Below, one piece after another: positions 6,670 to 14,118 of a stretch of DNA of 36,956 nucleotides. The position numbers and the translations under genes were made by a program. This DNA comes from XYB2-FULL-45-11 sp964360375 (lineage in GTDB: Bacteria > Patescibacteriota > Patescibacteriia > UBA9934 > GWF2-40-263). The notes beneath the pieces were generated by a model. That model saw only the letters and a program-made list of their open reading frames with translations, did not search any database and was not told the DNA's origin. The number at the start of each line of letters is the position of its first letter. The stretch's first letter is position 1. The DNA lies in contig CAYHWG010000003.1 of the NCBI GenBank assembly GCA_964360375.1, positions 1-36,956 on the forward strand, read 5' to 3'.

Positions 6670-7430
6670 TTTTATTGTATCGCATCACACCTTTTTTGGT
6701 TGCGTTTACAAGTGCTCTTGGATTCACAGCCTTGTTGTTGCGATGGGTACATCCTTTCGTCATCGTTGGAATAGCATTATTTTTAATGATGATATTGTTT
6801 GCGCGTCTTTTGCAATTCCAATGGTCTACGTTTTCTTTTTGGTTTTTTTTAGGAACGGCCGCGATTTTTCTTTTGAGTACATTTTCCGTTTTGTTTTTAT
6901 TTGAAGAGATGCTTACACGTGTGATCGTATCTTCCATCTCGGTTGGATTTTTAATGTTGTTTTCGGAATTTGTTTTTTTATATGTCCATTTGCCGTCGGC
7001 CTATCAACCGTTTTCTCTTGAGTATTTGACGCTTCTCATGAATCTCCTTTCCATCTTTTTTTTCACGTGTTTTGGATTCGCTGTCTCTTTCCTTGTTCAA
7101 ATTCCCATTTTTTTTCTTTCCATCCCATTTTTTTTCTTAAGTCTTTTTTTAATTTACGGCATGCTTTGGGTTTCGAAAGCGGAATCACCTCATTTGCGCA
7201 TTTCTGTTTTTTTTGGATCGATTTTATTCACGGAATTTTTTGTGGCCCTTTCTTTTCTTCCAACCGGTTTTTATACAAACGCGGCTTTCCTCACCGTTTT
7301 GTCCTACGTCTTTTTTGGTCTCACGCGAGCGCAAGCGATTCATAAATTGTCGCCCGACATCGTACGAAGGTATCTCATCACAGGAAGTTGCCTTCTCCTG
7401 TTTATTGGATTAAGCTCTCCGTGGCTATGA
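6666..7430 (+). CDS. Polytopic membrane protein of unknown function
   Basis: This 254-aa protein is very hydrophobic and Phe/Leu-rich, with about seven or eight transmembrane segments and short loops. No family is recognised and no catalytic motif is seen. It overlaps the upstream gene by 4 nt and the downstream pseudo-protease gene by 4 nt, so all three are coupled and probably form one membrane system with the HtrA-like protein. Confidence 0.8.
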   Translation: MILLYRITPFLVAFTSALGFTALLLRWVHPFVIVGIALFLMMILFARLLQFQWSTFSFWFFLGTAAIFLLSTFSVLFLFEEMLTRVIVSSISVGFLMLFSEFVFLYVHLPSAYQPFSLEYLTLLMNLLSIFFFTCFGFAVSFLVQIPIFFLSIPFFFLSLFLIYGMLWVSKAESPHLRISVFFGSILFTEFFVALSFLPTGFYTNAAFLTVLSYVFFGLTRAQAIHKLSPDIVRRYLITGSCLLLFIGLSSPWL

Positions 7431-8515
7431 AACATACTTTTTTTTCCACCACATTTTTTACGGTTTTACTCTCTCTCGTTTTTGGCGGAGCGAGCGGTGT
7501 TTTTATGACAGCAATGACAACGGCTTCGCTTTCGGATTATCGCGTTCAATTAACAGATCAAACGCGCCCGCTTCAAGCGATCGATCACACACCGAAATCA
7601 TTTCCAAATTCCTATACGGACGCAACGAATAGATTTGTTGATACGACGCTTCCGAGTATTGCAGTCATCTATCAAACATCCAAAAAAGGGACGTATGGGT
7701 TTGGTCGTGACGCGGTCGTTACATCAGGAGTGGTTGTGACATCAGACGGATGGATCGCGATCGCAAACGTTCCAGCATTTTCTGCAGATTTATTATCTGT
7801 GGAAGTGAAACAGACTGTGTACGCCGTAACGAATCTTGTAACAGATCCAGTCACAAATACAACATTTCTAAAAATCGCCGCTGCGGATCTTCCTGTTGTA
7901 GGTTTTGGAAAAGCGTTTGATCTCACGCGTGGACAACAAATTTTTGCTGTCAAAAATTCTGGAGCATTGGTTGAAACATCCGTACGGAATCAAATGTGGC
8001 CTCAAGGAACATCTATTTTTTCAGATGTGCCCTCACGTCGTGTGGTAATTGCTTCCGATGCATTAGAGACAGGGAACGCGACGTTTGATCTCTCTGGTTC
8101 TTTTGTGGGATTTGTACAAAAACAAGACGTAGAATCATTCGTCCTTCCCGTGGAAGATATTCTTCCGGCACTGAGTTCGTTACTCGAAAAAAAATTGATT
8201 TCACGTCCATCCCTTGGTCTCAAATATGTTGATATTGCACATGCAGTAGGCATGCCGGAAAAATTCAAACGCCATTATGAGGTGGGAGCATATTTGACGG
8301 ATATTTCAATTATCAAAAAGTTGAATCCTACCACAGTGTCCGGATTAAAGGTGGGAGATATTGTTTTATCGCTCAACGGTCAAATGCTTGATGAAGCACA
8401 CGGACTTGATGAACGCCTGCTCGCGTTTCGTCCAGGAAACGAAATTGTTCTTGAGATCGATCGCTTGGGTAAAAAACAAAACATCCATCTCATTTTGGGT
8501 GAATATGGAAAATAA
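7427..8515 (+). CDS. HtrA/DegP-like protein with PDZ domain and lost catalytic triad
   Basis: This 362-aa protein starts with an N-terminal signal anchor (about residues 8-30). A trypsin-like domain (70-250) and a PDZ domain (260-355; LKVGDIVLSLNGQ) follow. The HtrA landmarks are present but their catalytic residues are replaced. SDGWIAIANV aligns with SDG-I-TNNH, putting Val115 where His should be. TNTTFLKI aligns with TDLAVLKI, putting Asn144 in place of Asp. TGNATFDLSG aligns with GNSGGPLF-LSG, putting Ala218 in place of Ser. It is therefore most likely a non-proteolytic pseudoenzyme that binds peptides or scaffolds envelope proteins. The start is coupled to the previous stop codon. Confidence 0.85.
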   Translation: MKHTFFSTTFFTVLLSLVFGGASGVFMTAMTTASLSDYRVQLTDQTRPLQAIDHTPKSFPNSYTDATNRFVDTTLPSIAVIYQTSKKGTYGFGRDAVVTSGVVVTSDGWIAIANVPAFSADLLSVEVKQTVYAVTNLVTDPVTNTTFLKIAAADLPVVGFGKAFDLTRGQQIFAVKNSGALVETSVRNQMWPQGTSIFSDVPSRRVVIASDALETGNATFDLSGSFVGFVQKQDVESFVLPVEDILPALSSLLEKKLISRPSLGLKYVDIAHAVGMPEKFKRHYEVGAYLTDISIIKKLNPTTVSGLKVGDIVLSLNGQMLDEAHGLDERLLAFRPGNEIVLEIDRLGKKQNIHLILGEYGK

Positions 8516-8523
8516 GCTATACT
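8495..8523 (+). promoter_or_regulatory. Promoter of the Wzz-type gene
   Basis: TTGGGT (8495-8500), a 17-bp spacer, TATACT (8518-8523). The ATG at 8533 lies 9 nt beyond, so a leaderless transcript is predicted, in addition to read-through from the operon. Confidence 0.6.
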
Positions 8524-8532
8524 GAATTTGTT

Positions 8533-9174
8533 ATGCCATCGCTTAATTACACGAAAGAATTATTTCGTCGGTCAAACACTATATTGATGTTTGGATTGCT
8601 CGGACTCGTTCTTGCACTCATTGTTTCATTTGTGCAACCGCTCCGATACAGTTCAGCAATACGATTATTGATTTTTCAAAATTTAGGTCCGTCTGTTGAT
8701 GCGTATACTGCCTCCCGTTCCGTCGAGCGCGTTGCAGAAGATCTTTCCACGATTATTTATACGAGTACGTTTTTTGATCAAGTCATAGCAAGTGGATTTC
8801 GTGTCGATGTGAATACGTTTCCAAAAGAAGACAATAAACGTCGACGTGTCTGGACACAAACCGTTGATGCGAACGTCTCTCATGGATCCGGTCTCCTCAC
8901 CATTGCAACGTACCACACAGACATCGCGCAAGCGGAACAACTTGTTCGTGCGATCGCATTTGTTTTAACGCAGCATGTAAAGGAATATACATCCGGTGGA
9001 AATGTGGACATTCGTTTGGTAGATGCACCTCTTAATTCTGTCTGGCCAGTGAAACCAAATATTTTCGCAAACATCATTTCAGGATTTTTTCTCGGATGTC
9101 TCGTGGGTGCCGCCTATATTCTTCTTGAACTTGAACGCATTCGTCGCAGACACCAATTTGTCCACGAAGATTAA
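8533..9174 (+). CDS. Wzz/YveK-type polysaccharide chain-length determinant protein
   Basis: This 213-aa protein has the layout of polysaccharide co-polymerases: a short cytoplasmic N-terminus, a transmembrane helix at about 17-37 followed by the QPLRYSS segment, an extracytoplasmic alpha/beta domain, a Pro-rich VWPVKPN motif before the second helix (about 178-200), and a short basic tail. Such proteins set the length of exported polysaccharide. It lacks the BY-kinase domain, so a separate kinase or none is used. The O-antigen-ligase-like and glycosyltransferase genes of 18-23 kb are possible partners. It is the last gene before a strong terminator. Confidence 0.85.
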   Translation: MPSLNYTKELFRRSNTILMFGLLGLVLALIVSFVQPLRYSSAIRLLIFQNLGPSVDAYTASRSVERVAEDLSTIIYTSTFFDQVIASGFRVDVNTFPKEDNKRRRVWTQTVDANVSHGSGLLTIATYHTDIAQAEQLVRAIAFVLTQHVKEYTSGGNVDIRLVDAPLNSVWPVKPNIFANIISGFFLGCLVGAAYILLELERIRRRHQFVHED

Positions 9175-9180
9175 TTTATA

Positions 9181-9212
9181 AAAAAGAAATGGCTCGGCCA
9201 TTTCTTTTTTTC
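9181..9212 (+). terminator. Terminator of the 5230-9174 operon
   Basis: AAAGAAATGGC-TCG-GCCATTTCTTT stem with a TCG loop, followed by seven or more T. It is strong on the plus strand. Confidence 0.9.
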
Positions 9213-9223
9213 GGAAAATGCAT

Positions 9224-9350
9224 GTGACCTCTCTAAAAGTAGCAGATTTTTGTCGAACGGGCTGTCGATCACGCACAACGTAGGTTTTCTACGTTGAGCG
9301 TGATCGACGGGCGCCCGGTCGACGAAAAGAAGCGCTTTTAGAGAGGTCAC
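9224..9350. mobile_element. Palindromic MITE-like element, family B, copy 2
   Basis: A 127-nt element with perfect 16-bp inverted ends GTGACCTCTCTAAAAG. Inside, GTAGCAGATTTTTGTCGAACGG and GAAGCGCTTTT match the ends of copy 1 in the opposite orientation. The centre holds CGTAGGTTTTCTACG and a GATCACGC...GCGTGATC palindrome. It lies between a terminator and the MopE-type island. Confidence 0.8.
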
Positions 9351-9441
9351 AAAAACCCGCTCGAAAAGCTTGGGACTGGCATGCGATCATGAGGAGGAGA
9401 CATGATTGCCGCTGCTCCCAAGCCATTTGAGCGGGTTTTTT
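9351..9441 (+). ncRNA. Structured RNA hairpin or complex terminator with exposed AGGAGGA loop
   Basis: Three stacked helices: AAAAACCCGCTC with GAGCGGGTTTTT (9351-9362 and 9429-9440), GCTTGGGA with TCCCAAGC (9368-9375 and 9416-9423), and GGCA..ATCATG with CATGATTGCC (9378-9391 and 9401-9410), closing a loop AGGAGGAGA. The outer stem runs into a T tract, so it could end transcription. The careful nesting and the Shine-Dalgarno-like loop suggest a small RNA, but no promoter is evident upstream. Confidence 0.5.
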
Positions 9442-9532
9442 GAATTGACAAATTCTTTCAGAACCGAGACTATCTTACAAAAATCACCTTATTTCGTCAA
9501 TCCATTCGTCCACAATTGGTGTGTACAGACTC

Positions 9533-9561
9533 TTGACAAAATTGATGAAAGATGATATATT
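9533..9561 (+). promoter_or_regulatory. Promoter of the first MopE-type gene
   Basis: TTGACA (9533-9538), a 17-bp spacer, TATATT (9556-9561). Near consensus. It gives a leader of about 310 nt. Confidence 0.85.
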
Positions 9562-9567
9562 ATTTCG

Positions 9568-9877
9568 TTCACTGATGAAGAACCTTATAGATCTCTTGTT
9601 TTTAAGTGGTTTGGGGGCCTTTCGTAACAAATCCTCCTTTGTAACGAAACGAACATCAAACCACTTAAGCCCATGAGTAGAGCAAGAACGGCAGAAATGC
9701 ACCAGAATTTATTGATTCTCGTTCTCGCTGTGGTCATGGAATGGAATCGTCCAACCAAGATCCTCCGTCAAAACCCGAATGTCGGGGTAGACGGTAAAGG
9801 CGAAGGAAAAGTTTTCCAAAGCCTCAGAGTGCCCCGACAAACGGGGAGAATATTTCTTCCCAAGCAAGGAGTTACCC
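9568..9877 (+). promoter_or_regulatory. Long structured 5' leader of the 9878 gene
   Basis: TTAAGTGGTTTG (9602-9613) pairs with CAAACCACTTAA (9657-9668). Inside, TTTCGTAACAAA and TTTGTAACGAAA form a second stem that exposes a TCCTCC loop (9632-9637). Further down, TGTCGGGG (9780-9787) pairs with CCCCGACA (9832-9839). An AAGGAG ribosome-binding site follows. A 102-codon frame opens at 9673 but overlaps the gene and looks accidental. Confidence 0.6.
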
Positions 9878-11416
9878 ATGAAGTCTTTTTTCTCGAGCAT
9901 TTCGAGTTTTGTTCTGTGTCTGTTCGCCATGACCGCATTCGCCGATCCGCCCAAGAAGGCGACGGCACGAAATGGTCATGAGTGTGTGGACGAAGACGCC
10001 GACGGCTACTGTGTCGCGCCGGACGATGACAAAAAGATCGAAGGCTGGGATTGTGACGACAAGAATCCTTCGCGCCACCCGGGTGCCAAGGAAGTGTGGG
10101 ACAACGGTGAGGACGAAAACTGCGATGGTGAGGATTCTGTGACTCCGGCACTTGCGTTGCTTCGCGCCTTTGGCGTGAGTTCTGGTAACAAGACCGCGGT
10201 CATCAAGCTCATCAAGGAAATCGCTGCTTGTGAAGCCATAGACGAATGTCATGTCGACAAGACGGCCGGAAAGTTCCGGACCGATGATGGACACTACTTC
10301 ATCGATATTGATTGCAACGGAGTCCGCGAGGTTGTTAATCAGGACGCGAAGGACGCGGAAGATCAGCAGATCAAGCGTGGTGCCGGATGCAAGAAGGCTC
10401 CCGCTCCGCGCAAGAAGGCAAAGGCAGTGTCCCTTCCGGATGCTGTAACGCCGACTGGTTCTGAACCAGCCAAGCAACCTGCATCGCGCAAGGTTTCGCA
10501 AGTTCCTGCAGTTGATCCCGCTCTCGTCACCAAGGCGCAAGCTACGGCTGATCGAGCAGAAGGAAAGGCTGACAAGGCGCAGACGACTGCAGATGCAGCT
10601 CAAAAGGCTGTTGATGCTCAGGCAGAAGCGATCACGAAGGCTGGCGAAGGACTTGCATCCCTCGATGAAGGTCTCAAGACTGAAGGAAAGGAAAGGAAAG
10701 CAGCTGACAAGAAGTTGAAAGCTGAAATTGGTGAAGTACGTGACTCCGATCGGGAGCATGGAAAGCAGATCGCCAAGATGCAAGAAAGTGGATTCTTCCT
10801 TCAAGGTTCTCTTGGTGCAGGGTCGCTCATTCAGCAACCTGCAGGTTCGACTGATTCCGGGATCACTTCTCGTGGTCGATTTGCTCCCAATCTCCGGGTT
10901 GGTGCAAATTTCGGACAGCAGTCGCCGAGCGGAACGAAAGGTCTGTTCATAGTCGTTGCTCCAACCTTGGATTCTGGTACGGACGGTTGGGAAGCAAGTA
11001 GCGTCATGCAGGGCGGACTTGAGGCCATGAAGCGAGTCAGTTCCTCACTGTTGGTTGGCGGCCATTTGATGGTGCAGCAACACGCAGCGGGCGGTTCGAT
11101 CATGAACCCAAATGCTGTGAGTCGCGGTGCTGGTCTCGGTCTCTCTGTTGCCGCAATTGGTAGCGGTGAATCAAAGATCGGTGCTCAGCTTCGTTTGACC
11201 GCTGGATACGAGACGTTCGGGATGCAAGGAGATCTCGAGTCGAATGTCCACAAGGGTGGTTTGTTCGCAGGAATCTCGCTTGATCTCCTCTATGGATCGA
11301 GTCCAGGAAAGGTCAAGCAAAACGTTGCTCCTGCTGTAGCTCCTCCGTCAGAAGCATCAGATACTGACGACGAAGAAGAGGAAGCGGACGCGGAAGACAA
11401 GGCTGACGAAGAATAG
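9878..11416 (+). CDS. Secreted MopE-repeat protein with coiled coil and barrel-like C-terminal domain
   Basis: This 512-aa protein has a signal peptide (cleavage after AFA, residue 22). One MopE-type Cys/Asp-rich repeat covers about 33-88 (DEDADGYC, DCDDKNPSRHPGAKEV, ENCDG). A small Cys-containing region lies at about 90-160. An Ala/Lys-rich coiled coil (about 205-300) precedes a 170-residue domain of alternating Gly-rich amphipathic strands (GAGLGLSVAAIG, AQLRLTAGYETFG, GLFAGISLDLLYG) resembling an outer-membrane-type barrel. An acidic tail (DDEEEEADAEDKADEE) ends the protein. MopE repeats are assigned to metal binding; the role here is unknown. The start is fixed by the signal peptide and an AAGGAG site. 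Lysine is mostly AAG, unlike the flanking operons. Confidence 0.8.
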   Translation: MKSFFSSISSFVLCLFAMTAFADPPKKATARNGHECVDEDADGYCVAPDDDKKIEGWDCDDKNPSRHPGAKEVWDNGEDENCDGEDSVTPALALLRAFGVSSGNKTAVIKLIKEIAACEAIDECHVDKTAGKFRTDDGHYFIDIDCNGVREVVNQDAKDAEDQQIKRGAGCKKAPAPRKKAKAVSLPDAVTPTGSEPAKQPASRKVSQVPAVDPALVTKAQATADRAEGKADKAQTTADAAQKAVDAQAEAITKAGEGLASLDEGLKTEGKERKAADKKLKAEIGEVRDSDREHGKQIAKMQESGFFLQGSLGAGSLIQQPAGSTDSGITSRGRFAPNLRVGANFGQQSPSGTKGLFIVVAPTLDSGTDGWEASSVMQGGLEAMKRVSSSLLVGGHLMVQQHAAGGSIMNPNAVSRGAGLGLSVAAIGSGESKIGAQLRLTAGYETFGMQGDLESNVHKGGLFAGISLDLLYGSSPGKVKQNVAPAVAPPSEASDTDDEEEEADAEDKADEE

Positions 11417-11430
11417 TCAAAGAACTCTCT

Positions 11431-11481
11431 GTCCTTGCTCTGATTTCCATTCTGGAATGATGAGCAAGGACTATTTTTTTT
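11431..11481 (+). terminator. Terminator of the 9878 gene
   Basis: GTCCTTGCTC pairs with GAGCAAGGAC across a 21-nt loop that itself contains TCCATTCTGGA, followed by TATTTTTTTT. Confidence 0.9.
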
Positions 11482-11506
11482 GCTTAATTTGCTTAAAAAG
11501 GATGTC

Positions 11507-11535
11507 TTGACAAAGACACGGAATTCTGATATTAT
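11507..11535 (+). promoter_or_regulatory. Promoter of the 11637 lipoprotein gene
   Basis: TTGACA (11507-11512), a 17-bp spacer, TATTAT (11530-11535). Confidence 0.85.
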
Positions 11536-11539
11536 CTCT

Positions 11540-11636
11540 GGCCCTGATGCATCTGACATGGTGTCAGTGAAACAGGCTACTCTGGCATCAGGCCCGGGTA
11601 TTGACGTCAGAAAGACTCTGACGAAGGAGTGTTCTC
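11540..11636 (+). promoter_or_regulatory. Structured leader of the 11637 gene
   Basis: GGCCCTGATGC (11540-11550) at the predicted 5' end pairs with GCATCAGGCC (11585-11594), with a TCTGACA...TGTCAG hairpin inside it. A second hairpin, CGTCAGA-AAGAC-TCTGACG, ends just before the AAGGAG site. Confidence 0.6.
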
Positions 11637-12437
11637 ATGCGCAGTTTCATTTTGGCACTTTCCGCAATCGCTTTGCTCGCGTGCGAGCCAGTGGACTTCA
11701 AGTTGAAGGCAGGTTTGGACGGTTCCCTAGCGGATTCGTCTTCTGCCGACTCATCGGATGGTAGCAAGGATGCTGCTGATTCGGCGGAAGCTGGTGTTGC
11801 CGATGTGGCATCTACTCCAGCCGATGTCGCCGCAGCTCAACCTACAGCTGATGTCGCGGTGGTTAATCCTCCGTGCACCGACACTGACAAGGACGGTTAC
11901 TGCGACAAGGCTGTGAAGCCTGATTGCAACGATCTCGACTCGAGTATCAATCCTGGCGCCACGGAAGTCTGCGGCAACGGGAAGGATGACAACTGTGACA
12001 ACAGCATCGACGAGGGCTGTACTGCGCCAACTGGGCCGAACACCTTGACGGTTACGTACACAAGTGCACTCACTCGAGTGTTGAACGTACAAGTTACCAC
12101 AAACAAGGCCGATCTCGGCGGTCTTTGGCAAAATGGCAGTCCGACTTCGACCGGCAGTTCGGTGATGAAGGATCTCGGCACTCTTGCCGCAGCACCATGC
12201 ACCTATGTGCGTTTCAGTGTGAGCGAAGGCGATCCTGCGACCAAATGGTCATGCATGGGCAACGGTTCGACCGCACAGATGGACGCAAACGCGACTCCGA
12301 GCCTCAAGTTGTGGGGTCAAACCTACGACAAGACGAAGCTGATCACCTGGTCGGCTCCGGGCGGAACGAACGCAGGCTGCAGTGGCCTATTCGTAGTTCC
12401 GGGTACAGGTTCGACAGTCGCAAGTTGCGGTTACTAG
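11637..12437 (+). CDS. MopE-repeat lipoprotein (one repeat) with novel C-terminal domain
   Basis: This 266-aa lipoprotein has a signal peptide MRSFILALSAIALLAC with lipobox LLAC. The mature end CEPVDFK resembles those of the lipoproteins at 12843 and 14119. An Asp/Ser/Ala-rich linker (about 27-80) leads to one MopE repeat (TDTDKDGYCDK, DCNDLDSSINPGATEVCGNG, DDNCDNSIDEGC). The C-terminal domain (about 130-266) contains RFSVSEGDPATKW and CMGNGSTAQMDAN, closely matched in the 12843 product and not recognised from any family. The site AAGGAG lies 7 nt before the ATG. Monocistronic, with its own promoter and terminator. Confidence 0.85.
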   Translation: MRSFILALSAIALLACEPVDFKLKAGLDGSLADSSSADSSDGSKDAADSAEAGVADVASTPADVAAAQPTADVAVVNPPCTDTDKDGYCDKAVKPDCNDLDSSINPGATEVCGNGKDDNCDNSIDEGCTAPTGPNTLTVTYTSALTRVLNVQVTTNKADLGGLWQNGSPTSTGSSVMKDLGTLAAAPCTYVRFSVSEGDPATKWSCMGNGSTAQMDANATPSLKLWGQTYDKTKLITWSAPGGTNAGCSGLFVVPGTGSTVASCGY

Positions 12438-12462
12438 ATTTTCGGCGATAAGGCTTTGCTTG

Positions 12463-12492
12463 GACCTACTCAGAAGTGAGAGGTCTTTTTTT
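12463..12492 (+). terminator. Terminator of the 11637 gene
   Basis: GACCT-A-CTC and GTGAG-AGGTC form an interrupted stem with loop AGAA, followed by seven T. Confidence 0.8.
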
Positions 12493-12568
12493 GTCTAAAA
12501 ATAACTGACATAAATTGCTAAATAATCAAAAAAGCCAAATAAATGACGTTATTTGCATCCAGGAGCTA

Positions 12569-12597
12569 TTGACAAAATCGTCATTTTATGGTATATT
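12569..12597 (+). promoter_or_regulatory. Promoter of the 12843 lipoprotein gene
   Basis: TTGACA (12569-12574), a 17-bp spacer, TATATT (12592-12597). Near consensus. Confidence 0.85.
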
Positions 12598-12603
12598 ATC
12601 GTG

Positions 12604-12842
12604 TTCACAAATGAGGAGGTCTCTAAAAATGTATGTTCGACTTATTGTGTGTTTCTAGACAGAAATTCAAGAATTTTCTAGCACCGGAAACGAACATACG
12701 TTTGTAGAGATCTCATGTGGGTTCTCTCTATTTAGTGAGTGTGAAAAACCGCTCCAAATGGAGCTGTCGATTCAAGTGCTTTGGACAGGTTGTCCAATTT
12801 GCACAAGAGGAGATAAATCCCCAAAAGGGAACAGGAGTCATC
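12604..12842 (+). promoter_or_regulatory. Long structured leader of the 12843 gene
   Basis: The segment 12611-12639 (ATGAGGAGGTCTCT...GTATGTTCG) pairs with 12691-12716 (CGAACATAC...AGAGATCTCAT) in a long hairpin with an inner stem AAATTC/GAATTT flanked by CTAGA/TCTAG. Downstream, CCAAATGG-like and TTGGACAG...TTGTCCAA (about 12780-12799) palindromes follow. An AGGAG site lies 6 nt before the ATG. Confidence 0.6.
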
Positions 12843-13871
12843 ATGAAGAGCTGTTTGAAAATCGTTTCGTTTCTCGTTTTCATCATTTCGCTCGGTTGTG
12901 AGGCCGTTTTCCCCGAAGTTGACTTCAAGGGGAAGACCAAGGGCGATGCGAGCGTCTCAGTCGATTCGTCGGTCGGCAACGATGTTGCCGCTGTAGATGC
13001 TTCGGCTGATGTGAATGCAGCGCCGATGCCGACTCCGACAACGCCAGTTGACGAAGATCTCGACAGGGACCACTACACCGGAAAGTTCGACTGTAATGAG
13101 TCGAACCCAAAGGTGAACAAGGGTGCGATCGAGGACTGTGACGGCATCGACAACAATTGCGATGGCAAGACCGATGAAAACGTCACAGAACCTTTGTTTC
13201 CGGACGCTGACAAGGATGGTTTCGGTAGCAAGGTTGGAGCAATTCAAATCTGCAAGGGGCAGAATATTCCCCACGGGTTTGTTTCGAAAGATGGTGACTG
13301 CAATGACAGTGTCGTCATCAAAAACGGAAAAGTTGTCGGTCATTTCATCAATCCAGACATGAAGGAAGAATGCGACAATGTCGACAACAATTGCGACGGC
13401 AAGATCGATGAAGGTTGCCCGGTTCGCCCTGTGATTGATGTAAAGGTCGCAGATCCTGTCGTAAATCCGCCAGCAGCCTCGACCTCGACTGAAATCGGAA
13501 TCATCGTCGTTTATGCGGACGACGTCACGCGCACGATGTCTGTTCAGGAGTACGACTCCGAAACAGAAATTGGAGCCAAGGGCTGGACGCACGAATCAAT
13601 GGTGTTTCACGGTAAAGTTGTTTCCATCAGTGTCTCGAGTCAGGAAAAGTGTGGCGCACGGTTCAATGTTGCATCAGGTGATCCTGCTACGAGTTGGATC
13701 TGCATGGGCAACAATTCAAGCGCCAAATTGGATCCGAATGTCACGGTCTACAAGGTCATTCTCGCCACGAATTTGTGGATTGACGTGACCAAACAGCTCG
13801 GGACATGGTCGGATCCGACAGGTCAAGGGTGTTCAGCCAAGCTCAAACTTAAGGAAAACTGCGGCAAATAG
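12843..13871 (+). CDS. MopE-repeat lipoprotein (two repeats), paralogue of the 11637 gene
   Basis: This 342-aa lipoprotein starts MKSCLKIVSFLVFIISLGC with lipobox SLGC. The mature end CEAVFPEVDFK is near-identical to that of the 14119 product. A Ser/Asp/Ala linker is followed by two MopE repeats: EDLDRDHYTG...DCDGIDNNCDGKTDE and DADKDGFGS...DCNDS...ECDNVDNNCDGKIDEGC. The C-terminal domain (about 215-342) repeats motifs of the 11637 product: RFNVASGDPATSW and CMGNNSSAKLDPN. I place the start at 12843 because it gives the signal peptide and has AGGAG upstream; the frame extends 42 codons further into the leader. Confidence 0.85.
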   Translation: MKSCLKIVSFLVFIISLGCEAVFPEVDFKGKTKGDASVSVDSSVGNDVAAVDASADVNAAPMPTPTTPVDEDLDRDHYTGKFDCNESNPKVNKGAIEDCDGIDNNCDGKTDENVTEPLFPDADKDGFGSKVGAIQICKGQNIPHGFVSKDGDCNDSVVIKNGKVVGHFINPDMKEECDNVDNNCDGKIDEGCPVRPVIDVKVADPVVNPPAASTSTEIGIIVVYADDVTRTMSVQEYDSETEIGAKGWTHESMVFHGKVVSISVSSQEKCGARFNVASGDPATSWICMGNNSSAKLDPNVTVYKVILATNLWIDVTKQLGTWSDPTGQGCSAKLKLKENCGK

Positions 13872-13899
13872 CTGTAGAATCCATTTCTCAACTTTTTCT

Positions 13900-13940
13900 C
13901 GGCCCCATAGCGAATTGTCGCCTGGGGTCGTTTTTTTTGG
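13900..13940 (+). terminator. Terminator of the 12843 gene
   Basis: GGCCCCA and TGGGGTC flank an inner CGAATTGTCG stem, followed by eight T. Confidence 0.85.
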
Positions 13941-13966
13941 TTTTTGCTTTGAAACAGCAGGAAAGC

Positions 13967-13995
13967 TTGACAATTTCTTTAATCTGTGATAAAAA
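13967..13995 (+). promoter_or_regulatory. Promoter of the 14119 lipoprotein gene
   Basis: TTGACA (13967-13972), a 17-bp spacer, TAAAAA (13990-13995). The -35 is perfect and the -10 matches 4 of 6. Confidence 0.65.
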
Positions 13996-14001
13996 AGTGG
14001 G

Positions 14002-14118
14002 TCGTCAATATTGTATCTTGGTCTCATTATGGGGTTTTTTTGAACCTCGCAATGAGGCCAGGATATCTACAACAATTTTGCACTGAAATTGGCCTATTTC
14101 AGTGTGTGGAGAAAAGCC
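14002..14118 (+). promoter_or_regulatory. Structured leader of the 14119 gene
   Basis: TGGTCTCATT (14019-14028) pairs with AATGAGGCCA (14051-14060), extended outward by TTGTA/TACAA. A second perfect 9-bp hairpin is CACTGAAAT (14081-14089) with ATTTCAGTG (14096-14104). A GGAG site follows. Confidence 0.6.

Noticed and set aside
9673..9981. 102-codon frame in the leader of the 9878 gene
   Set aside because: It overlaps the gene by 104 nt in another frame, has no ribosome-binding site and has an unlikely composition. A regulatory leader peptide cannot be excluded.
9872..10837. 321-codon minus-strand frame opposite the 9878 gene
   Set aside because: It is a shadow of GC-biased codon use (the complement of Asp/Lys/Ala codons), with no signal, motif or ribosome-binding site. 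Similar shadows oppose 12843, 14119 and 15948.
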